From: Rhodospirillaceae bacterium
GTDB taxonomy: Bacteria; Pseudomonadota; Alphaproteobacteria; Rhodospirillales; Rhodospirillaceae
NCBI GenBank assembly: GCA_002691085.1
Contig: NZGX01000073.1
Location: 1 to 6,295 of the forward strand
DNA: 6,295 bases
Direction: 5' to 3'
The position numbers and the translations under genes were made by a program. Under the pieces are notes generated by a model. It ran no database searches and was not told the DNA's origin. It saw only the letters and a program-made list of their open reading frames with translations. Shown piece by piece: positions 1 through 6,068 of this stretch; positions within the stretch are counted from its first letter, which is position 1, and every line of letters starts with the position of its first letter.

Positions 1-268
1 TATAAACTTTCCTGATACGGAAGTTAATGAAATAAAAGGTATAAGGTTTGCATCCCAGGGTAGGCATAAAATTGGTGATAATCTTATTCCTCGAAAAAAT
101 CCAAGAGGACAAACATATATCTGGATTGGTGCTACAAGAGTTGGTGATCTCGAAGATAAGTCCACGGATGTTAGCATTATTGACAATGGTTATATTTCTA
201 TAACTCCACTTAATATTGACCAGACGCATTATAAGACACTAAATAAATTATCTATGGATTTAAAATGA
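1..268 (+). CDS. surE: SurE 5'/3'-nucleotidase, C-terminal part (5' end outside window)
   Basis: An open frame enters from the left edge (first complete codon at position 2) and runs 88 codons to a TGA at 266-268. The translation starts INFPD, matching the N-x-N-F/I-P strand of SurE. It continues with GIRFASQGRH, then PRGQTYIWIG, and ends with DNGYISITPL and a THY motif, all in the order and spacing of the SurE C-terminal half. SurE is a metal-dependent survival-protein phosphatase that removes phosphate from nucleoside monophosphates. Its metal-binding Asp-Asp and Asn residues lie in the N-terminal half and cannot be checked here. In many proteobacteria surE is followed directly by pcm and a LysM/LytM lipoprotein gene; here only the lipoprotein gene follows, after 80 bp. 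The family assignment is secure; only completeness upstream is unknown. Confidence 0.93.
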   Translation, partial: INFPDTEVNEIKGIRFASQGRHKIGDNLIPRKNPRGQTYIWIGATRVGDLEDKSTDVSIIDNGYISITPLNIDQTHYKTLNKLSMDLK

Positions 269-318
269 TATTAGCATTAAGAAGTGTAGTTTTTTTTTAT
301 GGTTTTATGTTATATTAA
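265..318 (+). other. 17-codon ORF overlapping the surE stop, possible pcm remnant
   Basis: An ATG overlaps the surE stop codon in an ATGA arrangement, the usual form of translational coupling. It opens a 17-residue frame, MILALRSVVFFYGFMLY, that ends at TAA (316-318). The first residues (ILALRS) resemble the opening of protein-L-isoaspartate methyltransferase (Pcm), which often begins with a hydrophobic stretch followed by LR-S/R-x-G. Pcm is the usual downstream neighbour of SurE. The rest of the frame does not look like Pcm and includes a T-run at about 289-298. It could be a decayed pcm start, a coupled micro-ORF, or chance in AT-rich DNA. The likeness is short and recalled from memory, so this is weak. 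Confidence 0.2.
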
Positions 319-348
319 TATGATGTCCAATTCTCAGGAAATATTTTT

Positions 349-1308
349 ATGTTTTTAAACTGCATAAAATATATTTTTCCAATCTTTATTATTAGCGCCT
401 GTACGTCTAAATGGGAGCCACCTTCTGGATATGTCGGTGGCGACTTTATGGAATATGGAGAAGTAAAAGAAGTTAGGGTTAAGAAAGGACAAAGTATTTA
501 TATTCTTTCAAAGTTATATGGAATATCGATGAGGTCCATAATTGAGGAAAATAACCTCACTGCACCCTTTATACTTTATCCTAATCAAAGAATAATGCTT
601 AGACCTCCAAACGCCTATATCGTTAGAAGAGGAGACAGTTTATACAGTATTGCAAAAAAATATGGTACTAATGTATATCAATTAGCAAAGCAGAACTCTA
701 TTGATGCTCCTTACACTATTTTTTCAGGACAAAAAATACTAGTTCCTTATAAAATTATTAAAAAAACTTCAGAGCCTTTAATAGAGAATACAGTTAGAAA
801 ACAAAAACCTCGAAAAAATAATAAATTAATAGAACAAACAAAGCTATTGAATGAGTCTAAAAAAAGAGTTGTTTCTATTCAAGAACATAACGAAAAAAGA
901 AAAAATCAATTTTCTTCTAATATTAAAAATTCACAAATATTTATTTGGCCTGTTCAAGGAGAAATTACATCCCAATTTGGCCCCGGAGGAAAAGGTCTTC
1001 ATAATGATGGTATTAATATTTTAGTTCCTGAAGGCTCTGACGTCGTTGCTTCAGAAAGTGGAGTTGTAGTTTATTCGGGAAATGAACTTCAGGGTTTTGG
1101 TAATTTGTTGTTAATTAAACATTCAAATGGATGGATGACAGCTTATGGTCATAATGATCAGTTATTAGTTTCAAGAGGAGATAAGGTTAAAAAAGGTCAG
1201 ATTATTTCCTATTCTGGAAGTTCCGGTAATGTTCGGATACCTCAACTCCATTTTGAGATAAGAAAGGGAACAAAAGCGGTTGATCCTCTAAAGTATTTAA
1301 ATCTCTAA
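349..1308 (+). CDS. nlpD: NlpD/LppB-like lipoprotein: two LysM domains and a degenerate LytM (M23) domain
   Basis: This 319-residue protein has a lipoprotein signal: a hydrophobic stretch at residues 6-17 and an ISAC lipobox with Cys18 as the likely lipidated residue. Two LysM peptidoglycan-binding domains follow at about 41-85 and 89-133, then a Lys-rich linker (about 136-195), then a LytM/peptidase M23 domain at about 198-316. The metallopeptidase motif HxGxD reads N219-D-G-I-N223, and the first His of HxH is Gln299. Only His268 (YGH) and His301 (LHFEIR) remain. A complete zinc site is therefore unlikely. The same kind of loss is known in E. coli NlpD and EnvC, which activate cell-wall amidases instead of cutting peptidoglycan; that role is inferred here. 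The start is supported by AGGAA at 336-340, 8 nt before the ATG. It sits between surE and yajC, the usual alphaproteobacterial location. The symbol is by family likeness; lppB is a common alternative name. Confidence 0.88.
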   Translation: MFLNCIKYIFPIFIISACTSKWEPPSGYVGGDFMEYGEVKEVRVKKGQSIYILSKLYGISMRSIIEENNLTAPFILYPNQRIMLRPPNAYIVRRGDSLYSIAKKYGTNVYQLAKQNSIDAPYTIFSGQKILVPYKIIKKTSEPLIENTVRKQKPRKNNKLIEQTKLLNESKKRVVSIQEHNEKRKNQFSSNIKNSQIFIWPVQGEITSQFGPGGKGLHNDGINILVPEGSDVVASESGVVVYSGNELQGFGNLLLIKHSNGWMTAYGHNDQLLVSRGDKVKKGQIISYSGSSGNVRIPQLHFEIRKGTKAVDPLKYLNL

Positions 1309-1416
1309 ATAATTTTATCTAAATTTTAGTATTGTAGAGTTAGTAAAGTTGGGGCATTAAGGCAATAAGTAAAAAACTTTATATTTTATCATTTTTTTGG
1401 ACAATGGAGTAATTTT

Positions 1417-1761
1417 ATGTTTATTTCTGATGCACTCGCTCAGGCGGGTCAAACTGGGGGAGCGGCAAGTCCTTTTTCTGCATTTATACCTATCATTTTG
1501 ATTTTCATAGTTTTTTATTTCCTATTAATAAGACCTCAGCAGAAGAGAATGAAAGAGCATCAGGCTATGTTAGATGCAGTTAGAAGAGGCGATAAAGTCG
1601 TGACGAATGGTGGTATAATTGGTACTGTAACTAAAGTTAACTCTGATGAAAGAGAGTTGCAGGTAGAAATATCTGATAATGTTAGAGTTCGGGTTAGGCA
1701 AGACATGCTATCTACTGTAATTTCTAAAACAGAGCCAGTGTCGACTGAAGAAAAGAAATAG
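1417..1761 (+). CDS. yajC: Preprotein translocase accessory subunit YajC
   Basis: This 114-residue protein has the standard YajC layout: a short N-terminal segment rich in small residues, one membrane helix at about 22-38, then the signature RPQQKRMKEH (39-48) and GDKVVTNGGI (58-67). A small basic/acidic cytoplasmic domain ends in a charged tail. YajC associates with SecD and SecF and the SecYEG channel in the inner membrane. The length matches the family. The ATG is preceded by GGAG at 1406-1409 with 7 nt spacing. secDF starts 69 bp downstream on the same strand, so co-transcription is likely, as in most bacteria that carry yajC-secD-secF. The 108-bp gap from the upstream lipoprotein gene is long enough to hold a separate promoter, but I see no convincing one. 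Confidence 0.96.
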   Translation: MFISDALAQAGQTGGAASPFSAFIPIILIFIVFYFLLIRPQQKRMKEHQAMLDAVRRGDKVVTNGGIIGTVTKVNSDERELQVEISDNVRVRVRQDMLSTVISKTEPVSTEEKK

Positions 1762-1830
1762 TTATAAATAATATATGAAAGGCAGTAATTCATTCCTCAA
1801 TTTGGTTTGATTTAATACTGAATCTCACAA

Positions 1831-4359
1831 ATGTTAGAGTTTGGTAAATTTAAGATATTTACAATTTTATCTGTAATTTTAATTGGTGCCTTCTTTTCAG
1901 CACCAAATTTTATGTCCGAGCAACTAAATAAAGAACTTCCTAGTTGGTGGAGCCCAGCAAGTTTAGGTCTTGACTTAAGAGGTGGATCTTATCTTTTAAT
2001 GGAAGTTGATACAAACGCGGTTGAGAATGAACAATATATTGATTTGCAGGAAACTATTAGGCAGTCATTAAGAAAGGCAAAAATTGGTTACAGAAATCTA
2101 TCCGTAAGGAATACTTCAGTAACATTTATGTTACCTAATCCAGATCTTAAATCTGAAGCCAGGAGAGTTATAAATCAAGAGATTCAGAATTTAGTTTTTG
2201 AGGATCTTGATAATGGAAGGCAGAAAGTAAGTTTACCAGATGATATTCTAGCTGAAAGAAAACGTGCTGCCGTAAATCAATCAATTGAAATTATAAGAAG
2301 ACGTGTTGATGAATTTGGAACTGCTGAAGCAAGTATTCAAAGACAAGGTCAAGATAGAATAATCATAGAATTACCTGGTATAGATGATCCAGAGAGAGTG
2401 AAAGAAATAATTGGGAGGACTGCTAAATTAAATTTCCATTTATTAGCACCTGGTTTTTCTGGCCCTGTAACAGGAAACTCTAATGTACCTCCTGGTGCAA
2501 TCCTTCTACCAAGTTCAGATTCAATTGGTAATTATGTTGTACAAAGAAGAGTCTCTGTTCCCGGGGAAATGTTAGTTGACTCACAACCTGGTTTCCAAGA
2601 TGGTCTTGCAATAGTAAATTTTAGATTTAATACTCAGGGTGGAAGACGTTTTGGAGCAATAACTTCAAAAAATGTTGGAAAATTCTTAGCTATAGTTCTT
2701 GATGGTGAAGTGATTAGCGCTCCAAGAATAAGAACTGCAATAACTGGTGGAAGTGGGATGATTGAGGGCGGTTTTACCGTTCAAAGTGCTCAAGATTTAT
2801 CACTTTTATTACGGGCGGGAGCTTTGCCCGCTCCTTTAACTATATTGGAAGAAAGGAGTGTTGGTCCAGGCTTGGGAGCTGACTCAATTAAGGCTGGTGA
2901 GTTTGCTAGTGTTTTAGGTTTAATAGCAGTAGCACTTTTTATGATTTCTGTTTACGGTTTATTCGGCTTATTTTCTGTTCTTGCTTTAGCAATAAATTTA
3001 TTATTAATACTTGGTGCATTAAGTGGTATTGGCGCGACTTTAACCTTGCCTGGTATAGCTGGTATTGTCTTAACAGTTGGTATGGCAGTAGATGCTAATG
3101 TTCTTATTTTTGAAAGGATGCGAGAAGAGCTCAAGACAGGTAGAACTTTATTCAATGCACTCGACTCAGGTTTTAAACAAGCATTTAAGACAATATTAGA
3201 CTCTAATTTAACAACTCTAATAGCAGCTATTTTGCTTTTCTGGTTTGGGAGTGGTCCAGTAAAGGGTTTTGCAGTTACGCTAGGATTGGGAATACTTTCA
3301 ACATTATTTACTGCAACAATGGTTTCAAGGTTGATTATAATTTTATGGGTTAGAAAAACTGGTCAGACAACATTACCAATAGTTACAATTAATAAAGATG
3401 CAATTATTAAACCACTAATAGCATTAATGCCGCAGCAATTTACTTTTGATTTTGTAAGTAAGAGAAAATTTGCAGCAGTTCTCTCGTCAATCTTTCTAAT
3501 TCTTTCAATTGGTTCCTTATCAGTACAAAAATTGAATTTTGGAATTGATTTTTCAGGTGGTATATTGATTGAAGCTCGTGCACCTGGATCAGTAGATGTT
3601 GGTTCAATTAGAGCGGTTGTTGGTGATCTTGGTTTAGGAGACGTTGCAATAACAACTTTTGGATCAACTGGACAAGATTTTTTAATCAGGGTTCAAAAGC
3701 AAGAGGGTGGTGAAGAACAACAAGTTGCAGCATTGAATATGGTTAAAGAGTCTTTAGGTACTGATTATGATTATAGACGTACAGAGCTTGTAGGGCCAAA
3801 GGTTGGTCAAGAACTATTTATGGACGGAGCTCTAGCAGTCCTTTTAGCTCTTCTCGCAATAAGTATTTATATATGGCTTAGGTTTGAGTGGCAGTTTGCT
3901 TTAGGAGCCTCTATGGCATTAGCCCATGATGTTGTAGCAACTTTAGGTTTATTTTCACTATTTTCTCTTGATTTTAATTTAACTACGGTTGCAGCAATAC
4001 TTACAATTGCAGGTTATTCAATCAACGATACTGTTGTGGCATATGATAGGGTAAGAGAGTCATTGAGAAAATATAAAAAACTCTCACTTCCAGAATTGGT
4101 AAACATGTCATTGAATAAAGTTTTATCAAGAACTCTTCTTACAAGTTTTACTACTCTTTTAGCTGTATTGTCCTTATTTGTTTTTGGAGGTGAAGTTTTA
4201 AGAGGATTTAGTATAGCACTTTTATGGGGTGTTGTAATAGGAACTTACTCTTCAATATACGTTGCAATGCCGATTTTAATCTACTTCAACTTAAGACAAG
4301 AAGATATTATTGGTGAAGAGGATATATCAAATCTTAGTCAAGTCCCAAATAATAATTAA
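1831..4359 (+). CDS. secDF: Fused SecD-SecF protein translocase subunit
   Basis: One 842-residue frame contains complete SecD and SecF halves. SecD: TM1 at about 7-24, the motif LGLDLRGGS (45-53), RRRVDEFG (156-163) and RAGALPAPL (328-336), then TM2-TM6 between about 356 and 506 with VDANVLIFERMREE (420-433). After a linker (about 509-545), SecF follows: a helix at about 546-562, FGIDFSGG (570-577), VGPKVGQEL (654-662), ALAHDVVATLG (696-706) and GYSINDTVVAYDRVRE (728-743). This gives 12 predicted helices and two periplasmic domains. The product is an RND-superfamily membrane protein that uses the proton gradient to pull exported proteins across after SecA-driven transport. The transmembrane acids expected for proton coupling are present (D421 in the SecD half, D700 in the SecF half). 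Separate genes are the rule in many proteobacteria; fusion is known in Bacillus and rhizobia, among others. The ATG fits the usual SecD N-terminus, and an in-frame TGA at 1819-1821 excludes longer starts. No clear Shine-Dalgarno sequence precedes it. Confidence 0.97.
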   Translation: MLEFGKFKIFTILSVILIGAFFSAPNFMSEQLNKELPSWWSPASLGLDLRGGSYLLMEVDTNAVENEQYIDLQETIRQSLRKAKIGYRNLSVRNTSVTFMLPNPDLKSEARRVINQEIQNLVFEDLDNGRQKVSLPDDILAERKRAAVNQSIEIIRRRVDEFGTAEASIQRQGQDRIIIELPGIDDPERVKEIIGRTAKLNFHLLAPGFSGPVTGNSNVPPGAILLPSSDSIGNYVVQRRVSVPGEMLVDSQPGFQDGLAIVNFRFNTQGGRRFGAITSKNVGKFLAIVLDGEVISAPRIRTAITGGSGMIEGGFTVQSAQDLSLLLRAGALPAPLTILEERSVGPGLGADSIKAGEFASVLGLIAVALFMISVYGLFGLFSVLALAINLLLILGALSGIGATLTLPGIAGIVLTVGMAVDANVLIFERMREELKTGRTLFNALDSGFKQAFKTILDSNLTTLIAAILLFWFGSGPVKGFAVTLGLGILSTLFTATMVSRLIIILWVRKTGQTTLPIVTINKDAIIKPLIALMPQQFTFDFVSKRKFAAVLSSIFLILSIGSLSVQKLNFGIDFSGGILIEARAPGSVDVGSIRAVVGDLGLGDVAITTFGSTGQDFLIRVQKQEGGEEQQVAALNMVKESLGTDYDYRRTELVGPKVGQELFMDGALAVLLALLAISIYIWLRFEWQFALGASMALAHDVVATLGLFSLFSLDFNLTTVAAILTIAGYSINDTVVAYDRVRESLRKYKKLSLPELVNMSLNKVLSRTLLTSFTTLLAVLSLFVFGGEVLRGFSIALLWGVVIGTYSSIYVAMPILIYFNLRQEDIIGEEDISNLSQVPNNN

Positions 4360-4389
4360 AAAAAAGGAGCCAATATTTTGGCTCCTTAA
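4358..4389. terminator. Hairpin terminator between secDF and the opposing membrane-protein gene
   Basis: AAGGAGCCAA (4364-4373) and TTGGCTCCTT (4378-4387) form a perfect 10-bp stem with a 4-nt TATT loop. On the minus strand the stem is followed by a run of eight T residues (complement of A4358-A4365), so it is a classical intrinsic terminator for the gene ending at 4410. On the plus strand the hairpin begins 4 nt after the secDF stop, but its tail (TTAAGTTT) is less T-rich. It probably serves both converging transcripts, more strongly the minus-strand one. Confidence 0.85.
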
Positions 4390-4409
4390 GTTTACCTATT
4401 TTATATTCT

Positions 4410-5009
4410 TTATCTGAACATATAATTCTGAGCTGCTACCATACTAAACAGCATTGGAATAGAAAGTAGTGTATTTGTTCTTGAGAATAGCATAGCTGTT
4501 CTTGCAGCATTGGCTTTTGTTTCTGGGTCAACTTCGACTATACCAAGAGCTTTCTTTTGATTTGGCCAAATTACAAACCAGACATTAAACCACATAATTG
4601 TCCCTAACCACATACCAATCCCAATAATCTGGAATCCATCTTGGAAAGTCATTGCCTCGTGAAGATAGCCACTTAAGTATCCAAGTATTAATCCACTTAG
4701 TATTGTAGCTTTAGCTGCCCAGCGAAACCAGAATAATGCTGCGGGAGCAATAACTTTTCCAATTGCTGGTTTTTGATCATCAGGTATATTTGGCATATTA
4801 GGTATCTGAACAAAATTGAAATACCATAGAAGACCAATCCACATGATGCCACTTAAGACATGGATCCACCTAAACAAAAAGGCAAGATAGCTTTGGTCGA
4901 GAACAATTTGATCAACTGACCCAAAACCTATGTTATATAAATATAGAAAGATTGCCAAAATAAAACCAGAAATTACTGTTCTTGGCAGTGATTGCAGAAT
5001 AAATCCCAT
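4410..5009 (-). CDS. Multipass membrane protein resembling the PuuD (Urate_ox_N) membrane domain
   Basis: This 199-residue, strongly hydrophobic protein has about five predicted membrane helices (roughly 10-28, 42-66, 90-113, 127-148 and 177-195). Notable residues are RWIH at 47-50, WIGLLWYFNFVQ at 57-68, FWFRWAAKATILSG at 93-106, WFVIWPNQKK at 144-153 and SRTNTLLSIPMLF at 176-188. I recognise this pattern as the Urate_ox_N/DUF989 type, the membrane part of PuuD urate hydroxylase. Full PuuD is about twice as long and carries a C-terminal cytochrome c domain; no CxxCH motif exists here. Urate oxidation is therefore not supported. Only two His residues (H50, H117) are present; H50 next to Trp in a helix could bind haem, but this is a guess. 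A HemJ- or CopD-like membrane haem protein is an alternative. GAGGGG lies 10 nt before the ATG. The gene has its own likely promoter and terminator and runs opposite to both neighbours. Gene reality is near certain; the family name is moderate. Confidence 0.6.
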   Translation of the reverse strand: MGFILQSLPRTVISGFILAIFLYLYNIGFGSVDQIVLDQSYLAFLFRWIHVLSGIMWIGLLWYFNFVQIPNMPNIPDDQKPAIGKVIAPAALFWFRWAAKATILSGLILGYLSGYLHEAMTFQDGFQIIGIGMWLGTIMWFNVWFVIWPNQKKALGIVEVDPETKANAARTAMLFSRTNTLLSIPMLFSMVAAQNYMFR

Positions 5010-5040
5010 TCTTTAGTTTCCCCTCAATTTATGTATACTA

Positions 5041-5068
5041 ATAATAAGATAGAAACTCCATATTACAA
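5041..5068 (-). promoter_or_regulatory. Candidate sigma-70 promoter for the PuuD-like membrane-protein gene
   Basis: Read on the minus strand, TTGTAA (5068-5063) and TATTAT (5046-5041) sit 16 bp apart. They match 4/6 and 5/6 of the -35 and -10 consensus. Transcription would start near 5034, giving a leader of about 25 nt that contains the GAGGGG ribosome-binding site (5025-5020). The geometry is sensible, but such matches are common in AT-rich DNA. Confidence 0.4.
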
Positions 5069-5076
5069 AAATATGG
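5058..5076. repeat. Inverted repeat in the divergent intergenic region (possible operator)
   Basis: CCATATT (5058-5064) and AATATGG (5070-5076) are perfect 7-bp inverted arms around a 5-nt centre (ACAAA). The site lies between two divergently transcribed genes and overlaps the candidate -35 box of the minus-strand promoter. It is not followed by a T-run on either strand, so a terminator is unlikely. A regulator-binding site is possible, but chance cannot be excluded at this length and composition. Confidence 0.35.
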
Positions 5077-5091
5077 GCATATAAGCAATAA

Positions 5092-5121
5092 TGGTTATAT
5101 AAACATACTATAAATTATAAT
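5092..5121 (+). promoter_or_regulatory. Candidate promoter for the NDUFAF6-like gene
   Basis: A perfect -10 box TATAAT (5116-5121) lies 23 bp before the ATG at 5145. The best upstream partner, TGGTTA (5092-5097, 18-bp spacing), matches only three -35 positions. The predicted transcript would begin near 5128 and have a leader of about 17 nt without a Shine-Dalgarno sequence. The AT-rich setting makes chance TATAAT matches likely. Confidence 0.3.
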
Positions 5122-5144
5122 TAAAAAAAAACTAGTTGATTTCA

Positions 5145-5999
5145 ATGGTAACAAATGAATTGATATTTTTGAATGACAAGGTCAAAACCTATGATCGTGA
5201 TAGGTATATTACAGCAATGTTTTCTGCAATTAATGATAGAAAATTTATTTTTGCGTTATATGCGTTTAATATTGATATCTCAAGGATATGGGAAACGGTT
5301 GAAGAAATTCAGATTAGACATATCAGATTGCAATGGTGGTATGATACTTTATTAGAACTAGAGAGAGGTAATAATACTGCTACTGGACATCCACTAGTTG
5401 AATCATTGCAAGAGTTATCAGAAAGTAAAAATCTTTCGTTTAAACATTTTTTTACATTACTTAATACAAAAAGGTATGATCTTGATCATAGTTCTTTTGA
5501 TACTATCGATAGATTAATTGATTACTGCATAAATTCTTCTTTTCCACTGTCATTACTATTATTAGAGGTTTTTGAGATAAATGGCGAAGAAGAATCTGAT
5601 CTAGTGAAAAATTTGAGTATTTCATGGGCACTTACTGGTACAATAAGGTCTATAATAAAATCATCTTCCTTAGGAAGGGTTCTTATACCTGAAGAACTTC
5701 TTGAAAAATATAATATATCATCCAGAGATATTTTAAACGAAAATAAAAAAAATGATTTATCAGAAATAGTTAATGAAATGGTAAGTATTTCAAAAGGATA
5801 TCTTAATCAGTGCACAAACATTATAGATTCTCTCCCTAAACAAACCCTTCCACTGTCGCTTCAGTTCATAATTGTTAAGGAATATTTGACAACTATAGAG
5901 AGGTCAAATTTTAATCTTTATGATAAAAGGGTCATTTTGATGAAACCAAATATATTAAAGCTTGTTATCTCTGCTTTTAAAAAGAAATATTTCAATTAG
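5145..5999 (+). CDS. Squalene/phytoene-synthase-fold protein, NDUFAF6-like (probably non-catalytic)
   Basis: From the ATG at 5145 this is a 284-residue, largely helical soluble protein. Its conserved blocks match the squalene/phytoene synthase family branch containing the mitochondrial complex I assembly factor NDUFAF6: RDRYITAMF (18-26), FALYAFNIDISRI (36-48), IRLQWWYDTLLE (60-71), TKRYDLD (108-114), WALTGTIRSI (161-170) and GRVLIPEELL (178-187). True prenyl synthases carry two Asp-rich DxxxD motifs that bind the diphosphate through Mg2+. Here the first region reads QWWYDTLLE and the second TGTIRSI, so the Asp pairs are missing and condensation of prenyl diphosphates is unlikely. A role in complex I or membrane assembly is inferred from NDUFAF6; the bacterial function is not established. 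A TTG at 5136 would add three residues (MIS), but ATG 5145 fits better. Neither start has a clear Shine-Dalgarno sequence. The alphaproteobacterial context, near secDF and trmFO, supports the call. No carotenoid or hopanoid genes are adjacent. Confidence 0.82.
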   Translation: MVTNELIFLNDKVKTYDRDRYITAMFSAINDRKFIFALYAFNIDISRIWETVEEIQIRHIRLQWWYDTLLELERGNNTATGHPLVESLQELSESKNLSFKHFFTLLNTKRYDLDHSSFDTIDRLIDYCINSSFPLSLLLLEVFEINGEEESDLVKNLSISWALTGTIRSIIKSSSLGRVLIPEELLEKYNISSRDILNENKKNDLSEIVNEMVSISKGYLNQCTNIIDSLPKQTLPLSLQFIIVKEYLTTIERSNFNLYDKRVILMKPNILKLVISAFKKKYFN

Positions 6000-6068
6000 A
6001 ATTATAAAGCTAAAATATATTTGTAAAATGCTTAAAACTTTAATAAATATTTTTATTTTCAAGAAAAA

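Noticed and set aside
285..318. T-run and TATATT upstream of the NlpD-like gene as terminator or promoter
   Set aside because: The T-run has no GC-containing stem before it, and TATATT has no acceptable -35 partner. The AT-rich background explains both.
1357..1385. TTAAGG and TATATT with 17-bp spacing upstream of yajC as a promoter
   Set aside because: The -35 box matches only three positions and the -10 is generic in this composition. A promoter may exist in the gap, but this match is not convincing.
1560..1793. 77-codon open frame on the minus strand opposite yajC
   Set aside because: It lies almost wholly antisense to the well-supported yajC, and its translation has no recognisable domain. 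It is a shadow of the real gene.
2952..3155. 67-codon minus-strand open frame inside secDF
   Set aside because: It is antisense to the conserved SecD membrane region, and its composition is explained by the complementary codons. There is no ribosome-binding site or family likeness.
5136..5144. TTG start for the NDUFAF6-like protein, three codons upstream of the ATG
   Set aside because: It adds only three residues, lacks a ribosome-binding site, and the ATG at 5145 is the simpler start.
5173..5355. 60-codon plus-strand open frame inside the NDUFAF6-like gene
   Set aside because: It lies in another frame of a gene with clear family motifs and has no domain of its own.
6042..6057. AATAAA/TTTATT hairpin between the convergent NDUFAF6-like and trmFO genes as a terminator
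   Set aside because: The 6-bp stem is entirely A-T and would be unstable. Such pairs are expected by chance in this spacer, so no terminator is called.
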